Shown here in pieces: positions 7,256-16,098 of a stretch of 53,261 bases of DNA; the stretch's first letter is position 1, and each line of letters starts with the position of its first letter. Under the pieces are notes generated by a model. That model did not search any database, was not told the DNA's origin, and was given only the letters and a program-made list of their open reading frames with translations. The stretch is from NCBI GenBank assembly GCA_013001285.1, contig JABDMU010000055.1, forward strand, positions 1 through 53,261. The letters are read 5' to 3'. This DNA is from Flavobacteriaceae bacterium. GTDB lineage: Bacteria; Bacteroidota; Bacteroidia; Flavobacteriales; Flavobacteriaceae. Made by a program: the position numbers and the translations under genes.

Positions 7256-9480
7256 GCGGAGGCGGATGTCTTCGGTTTAGATAAAGCAGCATATAATTTC
7301 TTTTCGAAATCTTCTTGCTTGAACGGTTTTGAGATAATATCATCAAAACCTGCTTCATCAAACTCTTGCATCTTGTCCTCGAGGGTAACCGCGGTCAATG
7401 CGAAAATAGTTTGGGTCTTGTCAAAACTTCTAATGCGTTTTGTCGCTTCAAGTCCGCTAATGCCAGGCATATGAATATCCATAAGCACAACATCGTAGGA
7501 ATTAGCTCTAACAAGATCAACGGCTTCTTCACCGTTATCAACTACTTCACAATTAAGATTCATTTTATTCAGAATCTTTTTCGTAATCATTTGATTAATT
7601 TTGTTGTCTTCTACTACTAATATAGTCACGTTACTTAGATCTAGATTATTTAATTTTTTACTATAATCATTATTTCGAACCTTTACGGCTTCTTTGGTTT
7701 CATCTAAAGGAAGTTCGACATAAAAAGTTGTGCCTTCACCTAAGGTACTCTTCATGTTTATTTTTCCTTTAAGTATGTCTATCAGTCCTTTTACAATTGA
7801 AAGTCCCAGTCCTGTACCACCATATTTTCTATTGATCTGTACCGAACCTTGAGAGAAACTTTCAAACATATTTTGTTGCTTTTCTTCACTAATACCAATA
7901 CCATTATCTTCGACTTCAAGACGGATATTGAATACTTTTTTAGATTTATCAACCTTGATCACTCTTACCCAAATGTCGCCATCTTTTGTAAATTTGATCG
8001 AGTTTCCAATGAGGTTAATGAGAATTTGCGAGATCTTTAATTGGTCCCCATTAAATACCTCAGGTAGGTTTTTATCGTATTCAAAATGGATCATGATATT
8101 GTTATCCATTGCCGAATTATTTAAAGCAGCAATGACGTTTTCTACTTTGTTCTTTAAATTGAAGATCTCTGGATCCAGTTCAACTTTATTCGCCTCGATC
8201 TTATTGATCTGTAAGATGTCATTAATAAAAGTAAGCAAGTAGTCTCCTGAAAATTTCAAAGATTTCAGATGTTGCATCTGCTCAGGTTTCGGATCTTCCT
8301 CCAACAACATATTGGTAAGACCAGTTACTGCATACAAGGGTGTTCGTAGCTCGTGGGTAACTGTCGATAAAAAATTCGCTTTTGTTTTTGCTGCGATTTC
8401 TGCACGTTCCTTTTCTGTGAGCAATTCCTCATTCTTCTTGTACAACATATTATTAGTCTTTAATCTTATGTTGTTGTTCTTATATAAAGATAAGGTGAGC
8501 AATGATAAAATTGTAATTAAAGCGACACTTAGAATCGTTGTTAATTTATTTAAATTAGTTGCTTCATTTTTCTGTTCAATTTCTTCGGCTTGCTGCTGAA
8601 TAAATGCATCCTTATCATCAATTATGAATTGTGCTCGTTTTTCTGGTGAAAGATTTTCCTTTCTTAATTCAAGGATAGAATCGTTTAATTTGATATATGC
8701 TCGTAAATTATTAGCTGCAAGTTCGTGTTGACCGCGTTTCGAATATATCTCACTTAATAATTTATAGCCTTCATTTAAAATCTCTAATGCGTTATAGTTA
8801 ACAGCAAGATCTGATCCTTTTGTAGTTTGTGCAAGCGCTCGGTCATATTTACCTTGTAGGAAAGCAACTTTTCCACTTTTTATCATGGCCAAACTTTCAA
8901 CAAGAGGTAATTCATGTTTTGTAGCTAAAATGATGGCCTTATCTAAAAGGACATTGGCATGACTTAGATTATTTAAGCCAATATGAGCTTTAGCTTCACT
9001 TAAAGTGACTTCAGCTACTAATTCATGGAGTTCTTCTTCAGTAAAAATGGTTTTGGCCGATTTGAAATAATCGAGGGCATTGAGGTAATTATTTTGACTC
9101 AGGTGAATAAGACCGTAGGTAAATCGTGAAACAGCTAAATTAACCTTATCATCTATGGCTGTTTGCGAATTAATGGCTCTGATAATAGAAACTTCGGCTT
9201 CCTTGATTTCATCCGCCTTATATTGCATTTCTCCTAGCTTAGAAAGAATGATCCCTTTATCTCTCTTATCATCTATTTTCTCAGTAATGGTAAGGGTTTC
9301 ATTGAGTATTTTAATGGCCTCATAATAGTTGCCACGTTGTGCTTCTTGATCGACATTATATAAGGCTCTGGCAATTTGACTTTTCTCCACTACAAAATCA
9401 CCATCGTAAGTTTCTTGTGAAAAACTCATGGTGAATATTAAGACATAAAATACAAATATGTAATATTTGATTCGGGACAT
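7252..9480 (-). CDS. hybrid sensor histidine kinase with TPR sensor and receiver domain
   Basis: 742 residues. Order: signal peptide (1-22), a TPR-like helical periplasmic region (~35-290), one membrane helix (~312-333), short coiled coil, HisKA with H-box STVTHELRTP (H376), HATPase with N-box NLIGNSIKF (N493) and G-boxes DNGIGI and GGTGLGL, and a C-terminal receiver domain (~618-735) with acidic DN pair, phospho-acceptor D668 (VLMDIHMPG) and K718. The architecture suggests phosphorelay from H376 to D668. No DNA-binding response regulator is adjacent, so its output partner must lie elsewhere. A TATATTTG box at 9500-9507 lies 19 bp upstream. The TPR ligand is unknown. Confidence 0.93.
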   Translation of the reverse strand: MSRIKYYIFVFYVLIFTMSFSQETYDGDFVVEKSQIARALYNVDQEAQRGNYYEAIKILNETLTITEKIDDKRDKGIILSKLGEMQYKADEIKEAEVSIIRAINSQTAIDDKVNLAVSRFTYGLIHLSQNNYLNALDYFKSAKTIFTEEELHELVAEVTLSEAKAHIGLNNLSHANVLLDKAIILATKHELPLVESLAMIKSGKVAFLQGKYDRALAQTTKGSDLAVNYNALEILNEGYKLLSEIYSKRGQHELAANNLRAYIKLNDSILELRKENLSPEKRAQFIIDDKDAFIQQQAEEIEQKNEATNLNKLTTILSVALITILSLLTLSLYKNNNIRLKTNNMLYKKNEELLTEKERAEIAAKTKANFLSTVTHELRTPLYAVTGLTNMLLEEDPKPEQMQHLKSLKFSGDYLLTFINDILQINKIEANKVELDPEIFNLKNKVENVIAALNNSAMDNNIMIHFEYDKNLPEVFNGDQLKISQILINLIGNSIKFTKDGDIWVRVIKVDKSKKVFNIRLEVEDNGIGISEEKQQNMFESFSQGSVQINRKYGGTGLGLSIVKGLIDILKGKINMKSTLGEGTTFYVELPLDETKEAVKVRNNDYSKKLNNLDLSNVTILVVEDNKINQMITKKILNKMNLNCEVVDNGEEAVDLVRANSYDVVLMDIHMPGISGLEATKRIRSFDKTQTIFALTAVTLEDKMQEFDEAGFDDIISKPFKQEDFEKKLYAALSKPKTSASA

Positions 9481-9563
9481 TTTAAGTCAATTTTATCGAC
9501 AAATATAACAAAATATCCGATAAAACGCACTTTTTTTGTATAAATCTACTTTTCCACTAAAAT

Positions 9564-10559
9564 TTATTTAGGTGAAATTTTACGAATTAAATCAATTATT
9601 CGGCTGGCATACCCCGATTCATTATCATACCATCCTATAATTTTCACCATGTTTCCGATAACTGAAGTCATTTCAGAATCGAAAATACAAGAATGGGGGT
9701 TACCTACAATATCAATGGATACAATTGGATCACTTGTATATTGTAAAATACTGGAAAAATACGATTCTGATGCCTTTTTGAAGGCCTTATTAATCGTGTT
9801 TACTGATACTGGATTGGTCACGTTAAAGGTAATATCGGTGAGGGATCCGTTTGCAACAGGAACTCGAATGCCACAGCCACCAATTACATTGGCAAGATCC
9901 GGAAATATTTTCGTCAAGGCTTTGGCTGCACCTGTAGTAGTTGGAACAATAGACTGCCCAGCAGCTCGTGCACGCCTCAAATCACGATGTGGCTGATCAT
10001 GCAGGCTTTGATCTGTTGTATAAGAGTGTACTGTAGTAATATAGGCTTGTTTGATACCACATAATTCCTTTATGATATGAATCATTGGTGCTGCATTGTT
10101 CGTGGTACATGATGCATTTGAAATAATTGTTTCGGAACCATCAAGAATATGATCATTGATACCTACAACCACTGTTTTAATATCATCTTGAAGAGGAGGG
10201 ACTGATAAAATAACCGTTTGTGCACCATTTTTTATATGATGATCAAGCTCTTCTTTATTCTTGAATTTTCCAGTGGCTTCAATAACAATATCAACTAGAT
10301 AGGGTTTCCAATCAATTTTATTAGGGTGTGTTGCATTAAGCAATGGAATTTTCCTCCCGTTGACTATGATTTCATCATCTTCATAGCTGATTTCGGCATC
10401 GAATATGCCATGAATACTATCGTATTTTAACAAATGACTTAAGGTCTTTGCATTGGCAAGGTCATTTATAGCAACTATTTGAATATCTGGATTTCCTTCA
10501 AGGAGTCGAAATAAGCGTCTTCCAATGCGTCCAAAACCATTTATGGCAATATTTACCAT
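9564..10559 (-). CDS. gap: glyceraldehyde-3-phosphate dehydrogenase
   Basis: 331 residues. N-terminal Rossmann motif INGFGRIGRRLFR; catalytic ASCTTN with C151 and general base H178 (TVHSYTTDQ); WYDNESGYASR near the C-terminus. D33 in INDLAN suggests NAD+ rather than NADP+ preference. It interconverts glyceraldehyde-3-phosphate and 1,3-bisphosphoglycerate. It follows lipA by 1 bp, an unusual partner, and ends the minus-strand run that began with the GT2/ECF genes. Other gap copies may exist elsewhere, so whether this is the glycolytic or gluconeogenic enzyme cannot be decided. Confidence 0.96.
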   Translation of the reverse strand: MVNIAINGFGRIGRRLFRLLEGNPDIQIVAINDLANAKTLSHLLKYDSIHGIFDAEISYEDDEIIVNGRKIPLLNATHPNKIDWKPYLVDIVIEATGKFKNKEELDHHIKNGAQTVILSVPPLQDDIKTVVVGINDHILDGSETIISNASCTTNNAAPMIHIIKELCGIKQAYITTVHSYTTDQSLHDQPHRDLRRARAAGQSIVPTTTGAAKALTKIFPDLANVIGGCGIRVPVANGSLTDITFNVTNPVSVNTINKAFKKASESYFSSILQYTSDPIVSIDIVGNPHSCIFDSEMTSVIGNMVKIIGWYDNESGYASRIIDLIRKISPK

Positions 10560-10560
10560 T

Positions 10561-11448
10561 TTAATTGATGTGTTTTTGCGCTTTATATGAAGATCTCACC
10601 AAAGCACTGCTTTCAACATGTCTAAAGCCAAGGTCAAGTCCAATTTGCTTGTATTCCTCAAATTGATCAGGCATGATGTATTGCTTCACTGGAAGGTGTT
10701 TTTTACTGGGTTGCAGGTATTGACCAATTGTAACGACATCGACTTCAGCTGCTTTGAGTTCATGTAAGGTTTCAATGACTTCATCACGAGTTTCACCTAG
10801 GCCAAGCATGATCCCGGATTTTGTTCGTCTTTGCCCTTGGTCCTTTAAATACTTCAAAACCCCAAGACTCCTATCAAATTTTGCTTGAATTCTTACCTCA
10901 CGTGTTAAACGTCTTACAGTTTCGATATTGTGGGAAACGACCTCTGGGCTGACATCAATAATTCTATCAATATGTTTTTCAACGCCCTGAAAATCGGGAA
11001 TTAAGGTTTCTAAGGTCGTCTCTGGGTTCATACGTCGCACTGCTTTAACAGTTTCGGCCCACATAATAGAACCCATATCTTTTAGATCATCACGGTCAAC
11101 GCTAGTTAGTACGGCGTGTTTTATATTCATGATCTTAATAGATCGTGCTACTTTCTCAGGTTCATCCCAATCTACATGCTCAGGTCTACCCGTTTTAACA
11201 CCACAGAACCCACAAGATCGTGTACAAATATTTCCGAGTATCATAAACGTTGCGGTACCTTCACCCCAACATTCGCCCATATTTGGACAACTTCCGGAGG
11301 TACAGATCGTATTTAGTTTGTATTTATCTACAAGACCACGTAGTTCGGTGTATTTTTTACCGGTAGGTAATTTCACCCGAAGCCATTTCGGTTTCGGTTC
11401 GCGTTGAGGAAGTATATTTGAAGCTGTTTTAGATTCCATTCCGTTCAT
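10561..11448 (-). CDS. lipA: lipoyl synthase
   Basis: 295 residues, a radical-SAM enzyme that inserts two sulfurs into octanoyl groups on lipoyl domains. Both iron-sulfur clusters are fully furnished: the auxiliary-cluster cysteines C49, C54 and C60 ([12 protein letters not shown]) and the radical-SAM CxxxCxxC at C75, C79, C82 (CTRSCGFC). The C-terminal [11 protein letters not shown] supplies the conserved RSSYxA serine ligand. It is 24 bp after the Nramp-like gene and 1 bp before gap. A TATCTTTG box in the spacer could give it an additional promoter. Confidence 0.97.
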   Translation of the reverse strand: MNGMESKTASNILPQREPKPKWLRVKLPTGKKYTELRGLVDKYKLNTICTSGSCPNMGECWGEGTATFMILGNICTRSCGFCGVKTGRPEHVDWDEPEKVARSIKIMNIKHAVLTSVDRDDLKDMGSIMWAETVKAVRRMNPETTLETLIPDFQGVEKHIDRIIDVSPEVVSHNIETVRRLTREVRIQAKFDRSLGVLKYLKDQGQRRTKSGIMLGLGETRDEVIETLHELKAAEVDVVTIGQYLQPSKKHLPVKQYIMPDQFEEYKQIGLDLGFRHVESSALVRSSYKAQKHIN

Positions 11449-11457
11449 TTAAGAAAG

Positions 11458-11465
11458 CAAAGATA
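11458..11465 (-). promoter_or_regulatory. putative -7 box for lipA-gap
   Basis: Minus-strand TATCTTTG (TAnnTTTG) in the 24-bp spacer, 9 bp upstream of the lipA ATG. If used, the transcript would have almost no leader. The -33 element is not evident. Confidence 0.4.
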
Positions 11466-11472
11466 CGAAGTA

Positions 11473-12693
11473 TTATAATTCTATTGTCGTTAGAAACCAA
11501 ATACTAAATCCGATTAAAAAAAGAATACCAAGCCAACTTAAAATATGCATTATTAAAGATGGTTGCCATACTTTTGGGGTATGTCTACTGCTTATTAATT
11601 TATAATTAATAATGGCATAAAAAGGGGCTGTTAAAAATGAAAGAATGGTTGCAATTTCGATTAAAAGACCCATTTCGGAGGCGAAAAAGAAGAATATGAT
11701 AACAGTACCTATAGTTAACAGGGTAATCCATCCGAAATAACCATTTTTAGATGATCTATTAAATAACAGTTCTGTTGTTCGGTGCATGGCGCGAGGTGAG
11801 GCGTCTAAGGTCGTTAATGTTGTACTAAACATGGTTGTAAAAGCTGCAATCCCAATGATCACATAAGACCAATTTCCTAGGCTTTTGGTATACATCTCTA
11901 TAAGCTGATTTGAAAAAACGCCAGCAGAAGGGCTAAAGGTTTCGCCACTTGAAAACATAACAAGGGTGCCTAATACCACGAACCCTATCCCTAGAACTAT
12001 CGTCCCGATATATCCAATATTAAAATCGAATAAAGCTGTGTTGGTGGTGAATACCTTGGATTCTTTCTGCTTTTCTACTGTCCATAATGAATGCCAGACA
12101 GAAATGTCTAAAGGGGCTGGCATCCATCCCATAAAGGCTATTAGAAAAGCAATGGCAATTGGATCAGCCGGTAGCACTTGTTGAAGCGATACTGCACTTT
12201 CATGTTTAAAAAGTGCAACACAAACTGCTAAAATCGTACTTATGGTTAAGGTTATAATTATTATTTTGATGAGATTATCTAATAATTTATAGCGTCCGTA
12301 AATCAAAAGTGAAAGACAAATACCTAAAATGATGATGGTCCAAACCTCAATACTAACAAAATCACCAAATAGCGTAGAAGCTAATCCTGCTGTGACTATA
12401 GTAACCGCTGTTTGAATGGTAAACATAGTTGCAAAGGTCAGAATATAATAGGCTATCAGTACACCTTTACCTAGACGTTTGTAGCCATCTAATAAGCTTT
12501 CTCCAGTAGCTGAGGCATAGCGTGGTCCGAATTGAAAAAATGGATATTTGAACAAATTAACCAGCAAAAGGGCCCAAATGAGTCCGAGGCCAAAATCGGC
12601 GCCAGCTCGAGTTGATTGTACTAAATGAGAGACTCCTATCGCAGCTCCAGCAAATAATAATCCAGGACCAAGCTGTCTTAATCTCAAATTCAT
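11473..12693 (-). CDS. Nramp-family-like membrane transporter lacking canonical metal-binding motifs
   Basis: 406 residues with about 11 hydrophobic helices in the Nramp/LeuT-like layout; the N-terminal GPGLLFAG and later RAGADFG are Nramp landmarks. In canonical Nramp metal transporters helix 1 carries DPGN and helix 6 an MPH motif. Here the aligned positions read GVSH (20-23) and the helix 6 region reads GWMPAPLD (189-196), so the metal-coordinating Asp, Asn and His are absent. Substrate therefore cannot be called manganese or iron; a divergent Nramp subfamily is likely. It overlaps the upstream ECF sigma gene by 4 bp, implying coupled translation. Confidence 0.82.
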   Translation of the reverse strand: MNLRLRQLGPGLLFAGAAIGVSHLVQSTRAGADFGLGLIWALLLVNLFKYPFFQFGPRYASATGESLLDGYKRLGKGVLIAYYILTFATMFTIQTAVTIVTAGLASTLFGDFVSIEVWTIIILGICLSLLIYGRYKLLDNLIKIIIITLTISTILAVCVALFKHESAVSLQQVLPADPIAIAFLIAFMGWMPAPLDISVWHSLWTVEKQKESKVFTTNTALFDFNIGYIGTIVLGIGFVVLGTLVMFSSGETFSPSAGVFSNQLIEMYTKSLGNWSYVIIGIAAFTTMFSTTLTTLDASPRAMHRTTELLFNRSSKNGYFGWITLLTIGTVIIFFFFASEMGLLIEIATILSFLTAPFYAIINYKLISSRHTPKVWQPSLIMHILSWLGILFLIGFSIWFLTTIEL

Positions 12694-13238
12694 TTTTTCT
12701 GAATGATGTTGGCCAGGAGTTTTTTAGCGCGAAGTAACTTTACCTTTATATTGTTCATGGGTTCGTCTAGTTCTTTGGATATTTCTTGGTAGGACAACTC
12801 TTGGAAATACCGAAGATTGATTACTTTCTGATAATGTGGTTTAAGTTTCTTGATATCTCGTAAAAGTTGCGCTAGATTTTGATCAGTAATGATCTTATCT
12901 TCTGGACTTGGGGATTCATCAATAATACTATAAACACGCTCTTCGTCTTCTTTGGTGGTTTTTTGAGCAATTGACGTTTTTCGCTTTCTAATATCATCTA
13001 TATGAATATTTTTAGCAATTGTAATGAGCCATGTTTTGAATTCATACTTTTCATTAAATGAATCGATCTTATCAAACCCTCTTGAAAAGGCCTGAATAGT
13101 GATGTCTTCGGCATCATTTTCGTTTTTTGTGCGTTTTAATAGATAGCCGTATACATCATTCCAGTAGGTATCTAACAAAAAATTAAATGCAGACTGATTG
13201 TTTTGCTTCGCTTTTTGAATGGCTTCTTTTATCTCCAA
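12690..13238 (-). CDS. ECF-type RNA polymerase sigma factor
   Basis: 182 residues with sigma region 2 (~25-90: FLLDTYWNDVYGYLLKRTKN, NDAEDITIQAFSRGFDKI, FKTWLITIAKNIHID) and sigma region 4 (~128-178: LKPHYQKVINLRYFQELSYQEISKEL...NIKVKLLRAKKLL), the ECF plan. No anti-sigma gene lies next to it; instead it overlaps a GT2 glycosyltransferase upstream by 10 bp and the Nramp-like transporter downstream by 4 bp. It may thus be controlled by expression level or by an unlinked partner. Distinct from the second ECF gene at 15.5-16.0 kb. Confidence 0.92.
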   Translation of the reverse strand: MEIKEAIQKAKQNNQSAFNFLLDTYWNDVYGYLLKRTKNENDAEDITIQAFSRGFDKIDSFNEKYEFKTWLITIAKNIHIDDIRKRKTSIAQKTTKEDEERVYSIIDESPSPEDKIITDQNLAQLLRDIKKLKPHYQKVINLRYFQELSYQEISKELDEPMNNIKVKLLRAKKLLANIIQKK

Positions 13239-14341
13239 TGATGTGTTTTTGAAGTCTGATTTGAGATAAAGATAACCATTTGGACGATAATTAAAAATAG
13301 TTCAAGAATCGGTAAAAATAGCAAGGTATCCAGGGCTTTGAATTTTTTGGCAGACAAGCCATAACTTATATATACCAATAGCAGTCGAAGCAAGAAAATG
13401 GCTAACACCAATTTCCATTGAAAAGAGAGTATTAAAAGGGTAAATGCCAAGGCCCAAAATAAAAATTGAGATATATAAAATAGCCCTAACAGTATTTTGA
13501 AGTTGGATTTATAATATTTAGAGGTTGTGATATGACGTCTTTTTTGATCAAACCAGGCTCTAAAGTTCTGTTTTGGTATGGATTCAGTGAAACTGGCTGG
13601 ATCAATACAAATGGTAGTATTATACGAATTTGCAGCTTGATTAATAAATAGATCATCGTCCCCAGATGCCACGTTCATATGCTCTGTGAAGCCCTTAACT
13701 TTAAAAAAAGTTTCCTTTCTATAGGCTAGATTTCGACCAACTCCCATATAGGGTTTTCCCATTATTGCATATGAAAAATATTGCATTGCAGTGAAAACTG
13801 TTTCGAAGCGTATCAAAGTATTTAGGAAACTACCAGGTATTTTTTTATAACCACCATATCCTAGTACAATTTCATTGGTATTACTGAAATGCCTGCTCAT
13901 TTCTGAAATCCATCTGTTGGACAATGGCTTACAATCTGCGTCAGTAAATAGTAAAAAATTATAAGTACTTGCCTTAATTCCTAGAGTGAGCGGGTACTTT
14001 TTGTTTTTCCAAAAAGCATCTACGGGTTTAACATTAACTACTTTGACACGTTCGGATGAAGCGGCAAAACCTTCCATGATATCTAAGGTATCATCTTTGG
14101 AGTCATCGTTGATCAGAATTATTTCAAATTGCGGATAATCCTGTTCGAGAATAAAGGGAATAAACGCTTTAAGATTTTCCGATTCATTTTTAGCACAAAT
14201 CAAGACAGAAATACCAATATTCTTTTTAGAAGGTTTATTGATTTTTGAAAGTCCAAATCTTAGAAAGAGTACAGCATAATAAGCAACCTGAATAAGAAAA
14301 ATAATCAGGAAACTATAAAACAGAAAATTTATGAGGATCAT
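13229..14341 (-). CDS. membrane-anchored family 2 glycosyltransferase
   Basis: 370 residues. An N-terminal membrane helix (2-24) precedes a GT-A domain: ISVLICAKNESENL, EIILINDDSKDDT, LLFTDADCKPL (DxD-type metal site), SGDDDLFINQAA and the acceptor-side motif WFDQKRRH, a variant of QxxRW. Two or three membrane helices follow (~283-365). The plan fits processive or lipid-linked inverting GT2 enzymes acting on cytosolic nucleotide sugars at the membrane. Product unknown: polysaccharide, glycolipid or carotenoid glycoside are all possible. Cotranscribed with the small Cys-rich protein 5 bp upstream and the ECF sigma gene it overlaps. Confidence 0.9.
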   Translation of the reverse strand: MILINFLFYSFLIIFLIQVAYYAVLFLRFGLSKINKPSKKNIGISVLICAKNESENLKAFIPFILEQDYPQFEIILINDDSKDDTLDIMEGFAASSERVKVVNVKPVDAFWKNKKYPLTLGIKASTYNFLLFTDADCKPLSNRWISEMSRHFSNTNEIVLGYGGYKKIPGSFLNTLIRFETVFTAMQYFSYAIMGKPYMGVGRNLAYRKETFFKVKGFTEHMNVASGDDDLFINQAANSYNTTICIDPASFTESIPKQNFRAWFDQKRRHITTSKYYKSNFKILLGLFYISQFLFWALAFTLLILSFQWKLVLAIFLLRLLLVYISYGLSAKKFKALDTLLFLPILELFLIIVQMVIFISNQTSKTHHWR

Positions 14342-14346
14342 TGTCG

Positions 14347-14556
14347 TTAGGAGGCGTGTTGTGGTTCGTCACAATCTCCAAATTGATCTGGTGTTTTTCC
14401 ACAAAATCCGCAGGCTTCACCATCTTGATTTAATAACGGGTTTTGGCTTGCACAGGTTCCTGCAAATTCACCATCTTTTTTTGCCCAAAGTTTTATAGCA
14501 ATTCCGGCAATTGCAAGTCCCAATAAGATCAATGTGATCAGTAAAAGTTTCATCAA
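14347..14556 (-). CDS. small Cys-rich single-pass membrane protein
   Basis: 69 residues: an N-terminal membrane helix (3-24, LLLITLILLGLAIAGIAI), a basic KLWAKKDG stretch, then a short domain with four cysteines (GTCASQNPLL, CGFCGK, GDCDEP). The CxxC plus two flanking cysteines could form a small metal or disulfide knot. I recall very similar short proteins in other Flavobacteriaceae labelled membrane or secreted protein, without function. First gene of the GT2-ECF-Nramp run, 14 bp downstream of a TATCTTTG box. A start at the second Met is equally possible. Confidence 0.78.
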   Translation of the reverse strand: MMKLLLITLILLGLAIAGIAIKLWAKKDGEFAGTCASQNPLLNQDGEACGFCGKTPDQFGDCDEPQHAS

Positions 14557-14569
14557 AATTTAATTTGTA

Positions 14570-14577
14570 CAAAGATA
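14570..14577 (-). promoter_or_regulatory. putative -7 box for the small protein-GT2-ECF-Nramp operon
   Basis: Minus-strand TATCTTTG matches TAnnTTTG, 13 bp upstream of the 14556 ATG and downstream of the terminator of the preceding sigma/anti-sigma unit. Confidence 0.5.
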
Positions 14578-14640
14578 CAGCTTTGTTTTAAAATAATTTA
14601 AAAACACAATTAAATCGTAAGCTGAAAGGTAAGTAAATAG

Positions 14641-14671
14641 AAAAAAAAAGAGGAGCTAATTGCTCCTCTTT
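14641..14671 (-). terminator. rho-independent terminator after the anti-sigma gene
   Basis: Perfect 10-bp stem AAAGAGGAGC (14647-14656) / GCTCCTCTTT (14662-14671) with a 5-nt loop, and nine A's on the plus strand giving a U-run on minus-strand RNA. It lies 3 bp after the anti-sigma stop. Confidence 0.85.
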
Positions 14672-14674
14672 AAT

Positions 14675-15466
14675 TTAATTGTTTTTTATGTTGAGTGGAA
14701 TCTTAGCTACAGCATTTTCGATCTTAGCATTTTTATTCCCTCCTTTTGGTTCAATGGTGATACTTAAGCTTAAGGCATCTTCGATATACGGAATAGGCTT
14801 TAAATTCCTGTCAGCTTCATCTAATATCCCTAAATTAACCATCTTGTCATTCATTTGAGCCCACATTTGATAACATTGTTCATTTGATAATTTCGGCAAC
14901 TCTACAACATCAATTAGAGATGATTTTTCAATGGGATTGATATAGGCAACGGTCTTTAAGTCTTTAGCACGATCATTCCCTCTAAGCACATATTTCTGTG
15001 TTTCAGGATTATTCAATTTCATTAACTGACGCATCACATTATCCAACATGTCATTGTTTTTTTCAATATCACTTCTCAGATCAAAGATCTCTTCAGCAAT
15101 GGTATCATTTTCATTCATCAGTGATTTGTTTTGATTATAATAGATAAATGATGTGCCTGCAAAAACAAGAGCTGCGACACTAGCTGCGATACTCATCCAT
15201 AAACGTGATTTGCTTTTAGGTTCAAGTTTAACTATAGTTTTTTCATTAATTTCATCCATAATAACGCCTAAAAGATCTGGTGCTTCCACAGCTTGAGATC
15301 GTGCAGAAATTTCTAACTGATCCTGTAGAAGATTGTATTCTTCCTTTACTTCTGGAAATTGAGCAATATATTGTTCAACTTTAAGAGTTTCATTGGGTAA
15401 AGTAAATCCGTTGATATACTTATCCAACAAACCAGAATTTAAAAATTCTTGTACTTTTGGTTCCAT
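14675..15466 (-). CDS. anti-sigma factor with RskA-like C-terminal domain
   Basis: 263 residues. N-terminal cytosolic part (~1-80, SGLLDKYINGFTLPNETLKVEQYIAQFPEV, an anti-sigma-like helical bundle), a membrane helix (~87-107), a short coiled coil (~110-150), then an exported RskA domain with the family pattern (ELPKLSNEQCYQMWAQMNDKMVNLGIL...SLSITIEPKGG). It should bind and hold the ECF sigma factor encoded 9 bp upstream and release it on an envelope signal by regulated proteolysis. No HxxxCxxC zinc site is visible in the N-terminal domain. A strong terminator follows. Confidence 0.9.
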   Translation of the reverse strand: MEPKVQEFLNSGLLDKYINGFTLPNETLKVEQYIAQFPEVKEEYNLLQDQLEISARSQAVEAPDLLGVIMDEINEKTIVKLEPKSKSRLWMSIAASVAALVFAGTSFIYYNQNKSLMNENDTIAEEIFDLRSDIEKNNDMLDNVMRQLMKLNNPETQKYVLRGNDRAKDLKTVAYINPIEKSSLIDVVELPKLSNEQCYQMWAQMNDKMVNLGILDEADRNLKPIPYIEDALSLSITIEPKGGNKNAKIENAVAKIPLNIKNN

Positions 15467-15475
15467 GATTTAATA

Positions 15476-16009
15476 TTATTGCGGATCGTAGATCTTTTTT
15501 AATTCTCTCAATCCAATTTTTAATCTTGACTTCACCGTTCCAAGTGGAATTTCAAGTTCTTCGCTTGCTTCCTGTTGTGTCATACCCTCAAAAAAGAGAG
15601 CTTTTAACACAATTTGGTACTTTGAATCCAAGGTTGCCACATGTTTTTTTAAATCAATTGCATCCTGATTTAAACTCATTGTTGGTAACTTATATACGTT
15701 AGAATCTGTAATTTGGACTTCTTTTTCAAATTTTAAATTATGACTTCGTAATTTATCGATTGCCGTGTTTCGTGCGATACGATACAGCCAGGTGAATAAT
15801 TTAGCCTTTGATGCATCGTATTTCTTGGCAAAGCGCCATATTTTTATGAAAGTCTCCTGTAAGGCATCTTCGGCAAGAGCTTCATTATTAGTTACTTTTA
15901 GAATGACCCCATACAATGTATTTGAATAGTTCTCATAAATGAGAGGGATGGCTCTTCTGTCGCCTTCCTCTAACAAACTCACAATATGCAGCTCTAATTT
16001 TGAAACCAA
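15476..16009 (-). CDS. ECF sigma factor (SigK-like group)
   Basis: 177 residues. Sigma region 2 at ~20-85 (IPLIYENYSNTLYGVILKVTNN, AEDALQETFIKIWRFAKKYD, LFTWLYRIARNTAIDKLRS) and region 4 at ~125-172 (FEGMTQQEASEELEIPLGTVKSRLKIGLRELKKIY) are intact. Paired with an RskA-type anti-sigma gene 9 bp downstream, as in SigK/RskA systems, probably an envelope stress or redox response. The frame opens with TTG; no ATG is found near the expected N-terminus, so the true start is uncertain by a few codons. Confidence 0.93.
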   Translation of the reverse strand: MVSKLELHIVSLLEEGDRRAIPLIYENYSNTLYGVILKVTNNEALAEDALQETFIKIWRFAKKYDASKAKLFTWLYRIARNTAIDKLRSHNLKFEKEVQITDSNVYKLPTMSLNQDAIDLKKHVATLDSKYQIVLKALFFEGMTQQEASEELEIPLGTVKSRLKIGLRELKKIYDPQ

Positions 16010-16098
16010 TTCTAAAACTAAAATTTAATTGAACATGTTGGTCTAGGTTATTTTCACGAACCATGCCAAGATTAATTTCGATAGCATAACGCTAAAGA

